Shown: positions 16,497 to 25,164 of the stretch, piece by piece | How the letters are laid out: each line of letters begins with the position of its first letter | Numbering within the stretch: the first letter of the stretch is position 1 | Position numbers and translations under genes: made by a program | DNA from: Paratractidigestivibacter faecalis | Lineage (GTDB): Bacteria > Actinomycetota > Coriobacteriia > Coriobacteriales > Atopobiaceae | Assembly (NCBI RefSeq): GCF_003416765.1 | Contig: NZ_QSNG01000001.1 | Coordinates: forward strand, 1,328,742 to 1,392,741 | DNA: 64,000 nucleotides | Direction: 5' to 3' | Notes under the pieces: generated by a model | Told to the model about the DNA's origin: nothing | What the model saw: the letters and a program-made list of their open reading frames with translations, nothing else | The model's database searches: none

Positions 16497-19355
16497 ATGT
16501 CCGATTCGCATGAGGAGGAGATGCCGCAGATCGCGGCACTCACGAGCGACGCGGTATTCAAGTCGCTAGGCACGAGCGCAGCCGGCCTAGCGAGTGACCA
16601 AGTGAGCGAGCTGCAGGCCAGATACGGCAAGAACCTTATCCAGGCGGGTAAGAAGAAGTCGCCGGTCATTGCGTTCCTCTCCAACTTCACGCACCTCATG
16701 GCCATCCTCCTCTGGGTGGCCGGCATCATCGCCTTTGTGGCCGGCATGCCCGAGCTCGGCGTCGCCGTCTGGCTGGTCAACCTCATCAACGGTTGCTTCA
16801 GCTTCTGGCAGGAGCACCAGGCAGACAAGGCTACCGAGGCCCTGAAGAAGATGCTGCCGTCCTACGTCAACGTCATGCGCGACGGCCAGCAGGCCCAGGT
16901 CCTCGCGGAGGACCTCGTCCCCGGTGACGTCATGGTCCTTGCCGAGGGCGACAAGATCTCCGCGGACGGCCGCGTCGTCCGCTCGTCTGACCTCCAGGTC
17001 GATCAGTCGACGCTCACGGGCGAGTCGAACCCCGTGAGGAAAATCGCGGACGCCGTCCTCGAGGCCGACCTCACCGCCGCCGAGACCCCCAACCTCGTCT
17101 TCGCCGGCACCTCGGTCTCCGAGGGCAACGGACGCGTCGTCGTCACCAAGATTGGTATGGCGACCGAGTTTGGCAAGATCGCCAGCCTCACGCAGAACAT
17201 GGAGGACTCCGAGAGCCCGCTCCAGCGTCAGCTCGACCGCCTGACCAAGCAGGTCACCCTGTTCGCGCTCTGCATGGGCATCGTCTTCTTCCTCCTCGAC
17301 GTGCTGTTTGTTCGCAATGGCCTAGCCTCGTCGTTCATCTTCGCCCTTGGCATGGTCGTGGCGTTCATCCCTGAGGGACTGCTCCCCACGGTCACGCTGT
17401 CCCTCGCCATGGCCGTCCAGCGCATGAGCAAGCGCAACGCCCTCGTGAAGAAGCTGAGCTCCGTCGAGGCCCTTGGCTCCACGAGCGTCATCTGCACCGA
17501 TAAGACCGGCACCCTCACCCAGAACGAGATGACCGTCAACCACCTGTGGACCTGCGACCGCGAGTACGAGGTCACCGGTGTCGGTTACGGCCCCAAGGGC
17601 GAGATTCTCTGCGACAAGGACAAGTGGGAGGCCGCCGATAACGAGGAGCTTCGCCTGCTCGTCTCCGGTGGTGCCCTTTGCTCCAACGCCCGTCTCGTCG
17701 AGCCGGACGAGGAGGGTGGTCGCTACACCGTCCTCGGCGATCCGACCGAGGCCTGCCTGCTCGTCAGCGCGCAGAAGGCTGGCCTTTCCCTCGAGAACCT
17801 CGAGCGCGAGATGCCCCGCGTGAGAGAGCTCCCCTTCGAGAGTCGCCGCAAGCGCATGACCACCATCCACCAGCTCAAGCGTCCGCTCGATGGCGCCAGC
17901 CGCGTCGCGTTCGTCAAGGGCGCCCCCAACGAGGTCGTCCGCCTCTCCGACAACTACCGCACCGACGGCAAGGTCATGCCGATGAGCGACGAGATGCGCA
18001 AGAGCATCATGGACGCAAACGACGGCTATGCCGCCAACGGCCTGCGCGTGCTTGCCCTCGCCTACCGTCCCCTGAGCCCGGACGACGCCTCCATTCCCCG
18101 CTCGATGAGCGACTACACGCCCGAGAACATCGAGTGTGGCCTCACCTTCGTCGGCCTCCTCGTCATGCAGGATCCGCCCAGACCCGAGGTCGCCGACGCC
18201 GTGGCCGAGTGCCGTCGTGCTGGCATCCGCGTCGTCATGATCACGGGCGACTATGGCCTGACCGCCCTCTCGATCGCCCGCAAGATCGGCATCGTCCAGG
18301 GCCCGAACCCTCGCGTTTTCTCTGGTGTCGAGCTCGAGAAGACCTCTGACGACGAGCTCAAGGAGGCCCTGAAGGGCGAGGTCGTCTTTGCCCGCATGGC
18401 GCCTGAGCAGAAGCTGCGCGTCGTCGAGAACCTGCAGCAGATGGGCGAGATCGTCGCCGTCACCGGAGATGGCGTGAACGACTCCCCCGCCCTCAAGAGG
18501 GCTGACATCGGCGTCGCCATGGGCATCACCGGCACGGACGTGGCCAAGGAGGCCGCGGACATGATCCTGACCGATGACAACTTCGCCTCGATCGTCCACG
18601 CCATCGAAGAGGGCCGCGCGGTCTACGCTAACATCAAGAAGTTCATGCTTTACATCCTGAACTCCAACGTGCCCGAGGCTGTCCCCTCTGCGATCTACCT
18701 GCTCTCCGGTGGCGCCGTGCCGCTGCCGCTCACGACGATGCAGATCCTCACCATCGACCTTGGCACCGACATGCTGCCCGCCCTTGGTCTTGGCACCGAG
18801 CCTCCCGAGGCTGACGTCATGGCCAACCCGCCTCGCAACCCCAACGAGCCGCTGCTCTCCGGCAAGGTCATGCGTAAGGCCTTCCTGTGGTACGGAATGC
18901 TCGGCGCCCTGTTCTCCTTCGCTGCGTTCATGTTCTGCCAGGTCATGAACGGCTGGCACCCCGGCATCGAGATGTTTGGTGTAGGCAACGACTTTGATCC
19001 GATCTACGTCCGCGCGACGACCATGGCACTTGCGGCCATCGTCTTCACGCAGATCGGCGAGGTCTGGAACTGCCGCACGGAGACCGCATCCGTCTTCTCG
19101 GTGGGTCTGTTCTCCAACAAGCAGATCAACAAGGGTATTCTCTTCGAGATCGCACTCATCATCTTCATCACGCTGTTCCCGCCCTTCCAGAGCGTCTTCC
19201 ACACCAGCCCGCTCGTCCTGAATGACTTCGTGTTCCTGGTGCTGCTGCCGCCCGTCATCCTCCTCCTCGAGGAGGCCCGAAAGGCCATCGTTCGCAAGAG
19301 GAACCACATCGATCGCAACGGCGTCGCCATCAAGCAGGCACCGGAAAAGAGGTAA
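16497..19355 (+). CDS. P2C-like P-type cation ATPase (Na+/K+-ATPase-like)
   Basis: A 952-residue P-type ATPase. TGES (about 174-177) is the actuator loop, PEGLL (about 292-296) marks helix M4, and the phosphorylated Asp335 lies in DKTGTLTQN. GDGVNDSPALKRADIG is the hinge. Helices M5-M6 carry SNVPEAVPS, PLPLTTMQIL and IDLGTDMLPA, then PPRNPNEPLL. PEGLL with IDLGTDM and a PLPL linker resemble the Na+/K+- and H+/K+-ATPase group more than Ca2+ pumps (PEGLP). No beta subunit is in view. The TTG at 16488, 4 bp after AGGAGG, is an alternative start. It lies 2 bp before a TrkA-like gene and follows KdpDE-like genes. I infer K+ and/or Na+ transport; the ion is not proven by sequence. Confidence 0.85.
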   Translation: MSDSHEEEMPQIAALTSDAVFKSLGTSAAGLASDQVSELQARYGKNLIQAGKKKSPVIAFLSNFTHLMAILLWVAGIIAFVAGMPELGVAVWLVNLINGCFSFWQEHQADKATEALKKMLPSYVNVMRDGQQAQVLAEDLVPGDVMVLAEGDKISADGRVVRSSDLQVDQSTLTGESNPVRKIADAVLEADLTAAETPNLVFAGTSVSEGNGRVVVTKIGMATEFGKIASLTQNMEDSESPLQRQLDRLTKQVTLFALCMGIVFFLLDVLFVRNGLASSFIFALGMVVAFIPEGLLPTVTLSLAMAVQRMSKRNALVKKLSSVEALGSTSVICTDKTGTLTQNEMTVNHLWTCDREYEVTGVGYGPKGEILCDKDKWEAADNEELRLLVSGGALCSNARLVEPDEEGGRYTVLGDPTEACLLVSAQKAGLSLENLEREMPRVRELPFESRRKRMTTIHQLKRPLDGASRVAFVKGAPNEVVRLSDNYRTDGKVMPMSDEMRKSIMDANDGYAANGLRVLALAYRPLSPDDASIPRSMSDYTPENIECGLTFVGLLVMQDPPRPEVADAVAECRRAGIRVVMITGDYGLTALSIARKIGIVQGPNPRVFSGVELEKTSDDELKEALKGEVVFARMAPEQKLRVVENLQQMGEIVAVTGDGVNDSPALKRADIGVAMGITGTDVAKEAADMILTDDNFASIVHAIEEGRAVYANIKKFMLYILNSNVPEAVPSAIYLLSGGAVPLPLTTMQILTIDLGTDMLPALGLGTEPPEADVMANPPRNPNEPLLSGKVMRKAFLWYGMLGALFSFAAFMFCQVMNGWHPGIEMFGVGNDFDPIYVRATTMALAAIVFTQIGEVWNCRTETASVFSVGLFSNKQINKGILFEIALIIFITLFPPFQSVFHTSPLVLNDFVFLVLLPPVILLLEEARKAIVRKRNHIDRNGVAIKQAPEKR

Positions 19356-19357
19356 AG

Positions 19358-20011
19358 ATGAAAGTTATCGTCGTAGGAATGGGCCGCATGGGCACGAGCC
19401 TCGCTCGCAAGCTCGACAGGCAGGGCTACGAGGTCTGCGCCATCGACCAGGACCCCGAGCGCCTCAAGGCACTCGGCCCCACGTTCGGCGGCCAGACCGT
19501 CGCGGGCGTCGGATTCGACCGTGAGGTTCTTGCTGCCGCCGGCATCGATCGTGCGAGCGCCGTCATCGCCTGCACCGCTTCTGACGAGACGAACATCGTC
19601 GTCGCCCGCATCTCCCGACAGACCTATCGCGTCCCGCGCGTCATCGCGCGCCTGTACGAGATCGGCAATGCCGAGACGTATCGCAGGCTCGGCATCCAGA
19701 GCATCTCGACCACCGACTGGGGCGTGAGGCGCGTCTGCGAGCTCCTGACCTTCAACGAGCTCGATGACGTCACCGGCATCGGTTCCGGCGATGTGCGCCT
19801 CGTTCGTGCCGACGTGCCGCCGATGCTCGAGGGCAGTCCTATTCGCGAGCTCACCGCCATTGGCGAGATAAGTATCGTCGCCGTCTCTCACGACAACGAG
19901 ACCTTCGTTCCCACCCAGGGCACGGTCCTCGACCACGGCGACATCATCTACGCCGCCGTCCAGGCGACCTCGGCAAGCAAGTTCCGCGCCATGCTCGGCA
20001 TGACGGATTAG
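19358..20011 (+). CDS. RCK/TrkA-like nucleotide-binding potassium regulator 1
   Basis: A 217-residue protein with a TrkA-N Rossmann fold (GMGRMG near residue 7, acidic ID at the end of strand 2) and a TrkA-C domain from about residue 135. Such proteins form rings that gate TrkH/KtrB-type K+ channels in response to nucleotides. No TrkH or KtrB gene is in the window; the gene instead starts 2 bp after the ATPase stop, suggesting it works with that pump or with a channel elsewhere. AAGAGG precedes the ATG. Confidence 0.85.
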   Translation: MKVIVVGMGRMGTSLARKLDRQGYEVCAIDQDPERLKALGPTFGGQTVAGVGFDREVLAAAGIDRASAVIACTASDETNIVVARISRQTYRVPRVIARLYEIGNAETYRRLGIQSISTTDWGVRRVCELLTFNELDDVTGIGSGDVRLVRADVPPMLEGSPIRELTAIGEISIVAVSHDNETFVPTQGTVLDHGDIIYAAVQATSASKFRAMLGMTD

Positions 20012-20019
20012 GAGGCTGT

Positions 20020-20679
20020 ATGAACATCATCATTGTCGGCGGCGGCAAGGTTGGTTCCTACCTCGCCACTCTGTTGGGCAACCGCGGTTACAACGTTCAC
20101 ATCGTCGAGTCAAGGAAGGCCGTTGCGCAGCGCCTCGAGGAGAAGCTGCCCGAGGGTTCCGTTGTGAGGGGCATGGGTTCGAGCCCGGATGTCCTCGAAG
20201 AGGCCGGCGTGCTCCAGGCCGACGTCATTATTGCCGTAACGGGCGATGACGAGGTCAACCTCGTGGTCGCTATGCTCGCCAAGATGGAGTACGGCGTGAA
20301 TCGCGTCGTCGCCCGTGTGAACAACCCGGCAAATGCCTGGATGTTCGACGAGTCTATGGGCGTCGACATCGCCGTTGACCAGGCGGACATCATCACGAAG
20401 TCCGTCGAAGAGGGTCTCGACATAGAGGACGTCTTCACTATCATACGCCTCGGAAAGGATGGTCACGAGATCGTCCAGGGCGAGGTTCGCCCGCGCTCCG
20501 CGATGGTGGGCAAGTCGATTGCCGAGCTCCAGATTCCCGACGGCCTGGTCTTTGTTGCCCTCGAGCATGAGGGCAACATCCTTATCCCCAACGGTGACAC
20601 CGCGTTTAGCGCCGGTGACCGTGTGGTCGCCTTCGCGAGCGAGCAGGGCAGGGACTTCCTGAGTCACTCGCTGCAGTAG
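20020..20679 (+). CDS. RCK/TrkA-like nucleotide-binding potassium regulator 2
   Basis: A 219-residue paralogue of the preceding gene with GGGKVG near residue 7, the acidic VES at the end of strand 2, VTGDDEVN and a TrkA-C domain from about residue 135. It starts 8 bp after the first regulator with AGGAGG overlapping that gene's stop, so the two are translated together and may form a hetero-ring. A terminator follows, closing the pump operon. Confidence 0.87.
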   Translation: MNIIIVGGGKVGSYLATLLGNRGYNVHIVESRKAVAQRLEEKLPEGSVVRGMGSSPDVLEEAGVLQADVIIAVTGDDEVNLVVAMLAKMEYGVNRVVARVNNPANAWMFDESMGVDIAVDQADIITKSVEEGLDIEDVFTIIRLGKDGHEIVQGEVRPRSAMVGKSIAELQIPDGLVFVALEHEGNILIPNGDTAFSAGDRVVAFASEQGRDFLSHSLQ

Positions 20680-20718
20680 GGAAGATCTTCGATAGGCCTC
20701 GCACCATTGCGTGGTGCA

Positions 20719-20761
20719 TGACCGCCGGGACCAGCCACAGGCTGGCCTCGGCGGTTTTTTA
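20719..20761 (+). terminator. intrinsic terminator after the pump operon
   Basis: Stem ACCGCC/GGCGGT enclosing an inner CCAGCC/GGCTGG hairpin, followed by TTTTTT. A smaller hairpin GCACCA/TGGTGC sits just before it. Confidence 0.85.
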
Positions 20762-20863
20762 GAGAGGCGGATGCCGCTGGCCATGACATCGATGCCGGGT
20801 GCGCTTGGAATCACGATGGAAAGACGCTACCGTAAGCGGGCCGAAATGCGAAGGAGACCAGCG

Positions 20864-21031
20864 ATGACGAAGCCCAGCGGCGCCAAGCGCCACTACGATA
20901 TGCCCCTGCCGGCCAAGCAGCAGCGCGGACGGCAGACATTTGGCGGACCCGCGCGCGCAGCGGGCATCGGCCCCAACAAGGCATGCGGCCACAAGGGCGG
21001 CATCCGCCGTCAGGGCTCCAAGCGCGGGTAA
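20864..21031 (+). CDS. small basic protein of unknown function (55 residues)
   Basis: A 55-residue protein rich in Lys, Arg and Gly that ends GGIRRQGSKRG; it contains one Cys and two His. It is preceded by a clear GAAGGAG 7 bp before the ATG and lies after the pump-operon terminator, so it appears to have its own promoter. I do not recognise the family. The basic, glycine-rich composition suggests nucleic-acid or ribosome contact, which is only a guess. It is the last gene before the second metG repeat begins 17 bp later. Confidence 0.55.
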   Translation: MTKPSGAKRHYDMPLPAKQQRGRQTFGGPARAAGIGPNKACGHKGGIRRQGSKRG

Positions 21032-21047
21032 CCTAGACCAACATCAA

Positions 21048-21228
21048 CGATGCCCGGGCCCACCTCGAGCACGACGTCGCTGCCGCCGAGCTCGGCAAGG
21101 TTGACGATTCTGCCGACGACCTCGTCGTTCACCAGGAAGTTCTGGCCCAGGCGGTGCTTGGTCGCCAGGCCGAAGTCCTCCAGGACCGCGCGGGTCTCGC
21201 GCGGGTTTGCCAGCCTCGAGTACGTCAC
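21048..21228 (-). pseudogene. ksgA: ksgA 5' fragment in the second repeat copy
   Basis: The first 60 codons of ksgA, identical to the intact copy from MTYSRL to VLEVGPGI, follow metG copy 2 and then run into unrelated sequence and a stop after 12 more codons. The SAM site is incomplete and the catalytic NLPY is absent, so this is a non-functional remnant marking the edge of the duplication. Confidence 0.9.
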
Positions 21229-22847
21229 GCGCGGCTACCTCTTCTCGGAGGCCAGGCGCGGGAAGAGGGCGTCGCCCTTGGTGACCTCGACGCCGCCGGC
21301 AAGGCCGCCCCACTCGCAGGCGCGGGCCAGGTCGCCGGCGCCGGCCTCGTCGGCCAGGGACATGCGGCGCAGGACCTCGGCGGAGGTCGCGGGCATGAAG
21401 GGGGCAAAGAGGTGGGCGCAGATGCGGATGGACTCCAGCAGGTTGACGATGATGCCCTTGAGCTCGCCGGCGCGCTCCGGGTCCTTGGCCACGGCCCAGG
21501 GGGCGGTGTCCTCGATGTAGTGGTTGGCGGCGTGGACGAGCTCCATCACCGCGTCCCTGGCGCCCGCGTAGTCCATGACGTCCATGCGCCCGGCGTAGCG
21601 GGCCTCGATGCCCTGGGCGATCGCTCGCAGCGGGTTGTCCCTCTCGGCCCAGCCCTCCTCCAGCTCGGGGGTCTTGCCGTCGAAGTACTTGGCGCTCATG
21701 TTGAGGGCGCGGGAGACCAGGTTGCCCCAGCTGTTGGCCAGGTCGGCGTTGTAGACCTGCTCCATGCGCTCGAAGGAGACGGCGGAGTCCTCGCCGTGGG
21801 CCACGTCGGTCATGAAGTAGTAGCGGTAGCCCTCGACGCCCAGCAGGTCCACCACGTCCTGCGGCGCGATGGCGTTGCCGCGGGACTTGGACATCTTCTC
21901 GGCCTTGCCCGTCTCGGCGTTGCGCACGGTGAGGAAGCCGTGGGCAAAGACGTGCTCGGGCAGGGCCTCGCCCAGGGCCATGAGCATGGCCGGCCAGATG
22001 ACGCAGTGGAAGCGGATGATGTCCTTGCCCACCACGTGGTACTGCGCGGGCCAGCGGTAGGCCAGCTCGGCGCGCGCCTCGTCGGAGTCCGCGCCGTAGC
22101 CCACGGCGGTCATGTAGTTGAGAAGCGCGTCGAACCACACGTAGGTCACGTGCCTCTCGTCGAAGGGGACCTTGATGCCCCAGTCAAAGCTCGTGCGGCT
22201 GACGGAGAGGTCCGTGAGGCCGCCCTCCACGAAGGAGCGCACCTCGTTCATGCGGAAGGCCGGCTGGACGAAGTCGGGGCGCTCGTCGTAGAGCGCCAGG
22301 AGCTTGTCCTGGAAGGCGGAGAGCCTGAAGAAGTAGGACTCCTCCTGCACGCGCTCCAGCGGGCGGCCGCAGTCCGGGCAGAGGTGCTCGCCCTTGGTGC
22401 CCTTCTCCTCGTCGGACTTCTTGACCTGGTTCTCGGTGAAGTAGGTCTCCTCCGGCACGCAGTACCAGCCGTCGTAGCTGCCCTTGTAGAGGTAGCCGGA
22501 CTCCCTCATGCGCTCCCAGAGGTGCTGGACCGCGTGGTTCTGGCGTGGCTCGGTGGTGCGGATGAAGTCGTCGTTGGAGATCTCGAGCCGCTTCCAGAGG
22601 TCCTTGAAGAGCGGCGCCTGGCTGTCGCACCACTCCTGCGGGGTGGCAAAGCCGTGCTGCCGGGCGGCCTCGGCGACCTTCTCGCCGTGCTCGTCCATGC
22701 CGGTCAGGAACTTGACGTCGTAGCCGGCCGCGCGGCGGTAGCGGGCCTGGACGTCGCAGAGCATGGTGCAGTACGCGGTGCCCAGGTGGGGCGCGGCGTT
22801 GACGTAGTAGATGGGGGTGGTGATGAAGAACGAGGGCTTGTCTGCCA
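21048..22847 (-). repeat. 1.8 kb direct repeat (metG plus 5' ksgA), copy 2
   Basis: Pairs with 11676-13475 in direct orientation. Identity starts at the shared CGATGCC and ends one base before the start-codon position, so the two metG copies have different upstream regions and start codons (ATG in copy 1, GTG here). Confidence 0.9.
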
Positions 22848-22848
22848 C
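21235..22848 (-). CDS. metG: methionyl-tRNA synthetase, copy 2
   Basis: Identical in sequence to copy 1 after the first residue, with PHLG and KMSKS intact, so it should be functional. The GTG at 22848 is preceded by GAGGAGATAGCC, a stronger ribosome site than copy 1 has. A TACAAT upstream on the minus strand suggests a promoter shared divergently with the lysR gene. Because the full ksgA is joined to copy 1 and this promoter to copy 2, the ancestral locus was probably this promoter plus metG-ksgA-tatD, later split by the inserted block. Confidence 0.92.
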   Translation of the reverse strand: MADKPSFFITTPIYYVNAAPHLGTAYCTMLCDVQARYRRAAGYDVKFLTGMDEHGEKVAEAARQHGFATPQEWCDSQAPLFKDLWKRLEISNDDFIRTTEPRQNHAVQHLWERMRESGYLYKGSYDGWYCVPEETYFTENQVKKSDEEKGTKGEHLCPDCGRPLERVQEESYFFRLSAFQDKLLALYDERPDFVQPAFRMNEVRSFVEGGLTDLSVSRTSFDWGIKVPFDERHVTYVWFDALLNYMTAVGYGADSDEARAELAYRWPAQYHVVGKDIIRFHCVIWPAMLMALGEALPEHVFAHGFLTVRNAETGKAEKMSKSRGNAIAPQDVVDLLGVEGYRYYFMTDVAHGEDSAVSFERMEQVYNADLANSWGNLVSRALNMSAKYFDGKTPELEEGWAERDNPLRAIAQGIEARYAGRMDVMDYAGARDAVMELVHAANHYIEDTAPWAVAKDPERAGELKGIIVNLLESIRICAHLFAPFMPATSAEVLRRMSLADEAGAGDLARACEWGGLAGGVEVTKGDALFPRLASEKR

Positions 22849-22956
22849 GGCTATCTCCTCATGACAGAATGATGGCAATGATGCGCTAACCGTTTAATTG
22901 TACTCTGATGCATAGCCCTAGAAATGCGGCGAGAAGTGCGCGCGGAAAGGTGACCC

Positions 22957-23862
22957 ATGACGCTCACGCAGCTCAGGTACGTAGTCGAGGTGGCGGACGC
23001 CGGCTCCATCACGGCCGCCGCCGCCCGGCTCTTCATAGCGCAGCCCAGCCTCTCCAAGGCCGTGGGCGAGCTCGAGGCCGAGATGGGCGTGCAGATCTTC
23101 GAGCGCTCCAGCCGCGGCGTGGCCCCCACCGAGGAGGGCACGCGGTTTCTCTCCTACGCCCGCCAGGTGGTGGAGCAGGCGGACCTGCTGGAGAGCCGCT
23201 ATGCGCACGGGGCGCCCGTCCGGCGTGTCTTTGCCGTGAGCAGCCAGCACTACGCCTTCGTGGTCAATGCCTTCGTCGAGCTGGTGCGCGAGATTGGTGG
23301 CCAGAAGTACGAGTTCTCGCTGCGCGAGGGCACCACGGCCGGCATCATCGACGACGTGCGCACGCAGAGGAGCGAGGTGGGCGTCATCTACCTCAGCCAC
23401 TACAACCGCGAGGTCATCATGGGCGCCGTGCGTCGGGCCGAGCTGCGCTTCGAGCCGCTCTTCCGCGCGCGGCCGCACGTCTTCGTGAGCCGGAAGAACC
23501 CGCTGGCGGAGCGCCCCAGCGTCACGCTGGAGGACCTCGCGCCGTACCCGCGCCTCACCTACGACCAGGGTGCGCAGAACTCGTTCTACTTCTCGGAGGA
23601 GCCGCACGCCGTGGAGCAGGTGGACCGCCAGATCGTGGTCACCGACCGCGCCACTCTCTTCAACCTGCTCATTGGCCTGGACGGCTACACCGTGAGCTCG
23701 GGCATCCTCTCTGAGGACCTCAACGGAACGGACATCGTGGCCGTCCCGCTCGAGAGCGACGAGGAGATGCAGGTGGGCCTCCTGCGGCTGGCGGGACGTC
23801 CCCTCTCGCCCGTCGCCGCCCGCTACGTTGAGCACCTCCGCGCCTATCTCGCCGCCGTATGA
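22957..23862 (+). CDS. LysR-family transcriptional regulator
   Basis: A 301-residue regulator with an N-terminal winged helix (residues 1-60, with AGSITAAAARL and QPSLSKAVGELE) and a periplasmic-binding-like effector domain. It diverges from metG copy 2 and lies upstream of a MetE-like methyltransferase gene in the same direction, so methionine or homocysteine metabolism is a reasonable but unproven target. The effector is unknown. AAAGG precedes the ATG. Confidence 0.88.
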   Translation: MTLTQLRYVVEVADAGSITAAAARLFIAQPSLSKAVGELEAEMGVQIFERSSRGVAPTEEGTRFLSYARQVVEQADLLESRYAHGAPVRRVFAVSSQHYAFVVNAFVELVREIGGQKYEFSLREGTTAGIIDDVRTQRSEVGVIYLSHYNREVIMGAVRRAELRFEPLFRARPHVFVSRKNPLAERPSVTLEDLAPYPRLTYDQGAQNSFYFSEEPHAVEQVDRQIVVTDRATLFNLLIGLDGYTVSSGILSEDLNGTDIVAVPLESDEEMQVGLLRLAGRPLSPVAARYVEHLRAYLAAV

Positions 23863-23864
23863 GA

Positions 23865-23893
23865 GTTGACAAAGGGGCAGCCCCTTTGTCAAC
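23865..23893. repeat. 29 bp palindrome (GTTGACAAAGGG family), copy 2
   Basis: GTTGACAAAGGGG/CCCCTTTGTCAAC begins 2 bp after the lysR stop. It could act as a transcript-end hairpin, although no T tract follows. The rest of the gap before the methyltransferase gene is AT-richer and presumably holds its promoter. Confidence 0.85.
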
Positions 23894-24004
23894 TAACGTC
23901 ATAGTTTTAGGCTATGGATGACGATAGCTGTTAGGTAGTTCACTATGGAGCGAGCCTCTGGCAGACTCTCTTCTCGTCAAGCAGACGCACGAGAGGAGCC
24001 AGAC

Positions 24005-25138
24005 ATGGCCTACAGCAAGAACGCACCCTTCCGCGCCGACGTGGTCGGCAGCTTCCTTCGCCCCGACGTGCTCAAGCAGGCGCGCGCCGACTTTGCCGCG
24101 GGCGTCATCGACGCAGGCGCCCTGCGCGCCGTCGAGGACGAGGCTATCCGCGACCTCGTGGCCAAGCAGAAGGCGGCGGAGCTGCACGTCATCACCGACG
24201 GCGAGTTCCGCCGCAGCTACTGGCACCTGGACTTCATGTGGGGGCTCCAGGGCATCGAGCGTCGCACCTCGCGCACGGGCTACCAGTTCCACGACGAGGA
24301 GACCACCGCCGACACGGCCGTGGTCACGGGCAAGATCTCTGGCGAGAACCACCCGTTCGTGGAGCACTTCAAGTTCGTGAAGGCGCTTGAGGAGGAGGGC
24401 CAGGTGGCCCGCCAGACCATCCCAGCGCCCGCCCAGACCTACTCCGAGGTCATCCTGGACCGCTGCGACGGCCAGCAGGAGAGCCTGCGCGCCGTCTACC
24501 CCACCGACGAGGAGCTCATCGCCGACATTGCCACCGCGTACCGCACGGTGCTGGCCGACCTCTACGCCGCCGGCTGCCGCAACGTGCAGTTTGACGACTG
24601 CACCTGGGGCATCTACTGCGACCGCGACTTCGTGGCAAAGACTGGCATGAGCCCCGTGGACATCAAGAAGGTCTCCGAGCTGGGCGTGGCCATCAACAAC
24701 GCCGCGCTGGAGGGCAAGCCGGCAGACCTCGTGGTCAACACCCACGTCTGCCGCGGCAACTACCACTCCACCTACGCCTTCGAGGGCGGCTACGACCCGG
24801 TGGCGCCCTACCTGTTTGCGCACGAGGACGTCAGCGCCTTCTACCTTGAGTTTGACACGCCGCGCGCCGGCGGCTTCGAGCCGCTTGCCCACGTGGCGGC
24901 CGGCAAGAAGGTGGTGCTGGGCCTGGTCACGAGCAAGCAGCCCGGCCTCGAGGACGAGGAGCTGCTGGTGAGGCGCATCAACGAGGCCGCCCAGTACGTG
25001 CCGCTGGAGGACCTCTGCCTCTCCCCGCAGTGCGGCTTTGCCTCCTGCGAGTGCGGGAACAAGCTGACCGAGGAGGAGCAGTGGGCCAAGGTCGCCCTGG
25101 TCCAGCGCGTGGCAAAGCGCGTGTGGGGCGAGGATTAG
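24005..25138 (+). CDS. MetE C-terminal-domain-like methyltransferase (YxjG/YxjH type)
   Basis: A 377-residue protein matching only the catalytic C-terminal barrel of cobalamin-independent methionine synthase. Visible features include ADVVGSFLRP at the N-terminus, ITDGEFRR, QFDDCTWG, the zinc ligands HVCRGNY, and CGFASCECGN near the end. Stand-alone versions are thought to use small methyl donors or to make methionine from homocysteine; the donor is not clear here. The ATG at 24005 has GAGAGGAG 7 bp upstream. It follows lysR and is followed by an unusual repeat array. Confidence 0.85.
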   Translation: MAYSKNAPFRADVVGSFLRPDVLKQARADFAAGVIDAGALRAVEDEAIRDLVAKQKAAELHVITDGEFRRSYWHLDFMWGLQGIERRTSRTGYQFHDEETTADTAVVTGKISGENHPFVEHFKFVKALEEEGQVARQTIPAPAQTYSEVILDRCDGQQESLRAVYPTDEELIADIATAYRTVLADLYAAGCRNVQFDDCTWGIYCDRDFVAKTGMSPVDIKKVSELGVAINNAALEGKPADLVVNTHVCRGNYHSTYAFEGGYDPVAPYLFAHEDVSAFYLEFDTPRAGGFEPLAHVAAGKKVVLGLVTSKQPGLEDEELLVRRINEAAQYVPLEDLCLSPQCGFASCECGNKLTEEEQWAKVALVQRVAKRVWGED

Positions 25139-25164
25139 CCGAGAAGGACCTGACCGCCCGGTTG

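Noticed and set aside
23865-23893. The palindrome after lysR as an ordinary intrinsic terminator
   Set aside because: No T tract follows, and the same sequence occurs inside ksgA and in an antiporter leader.
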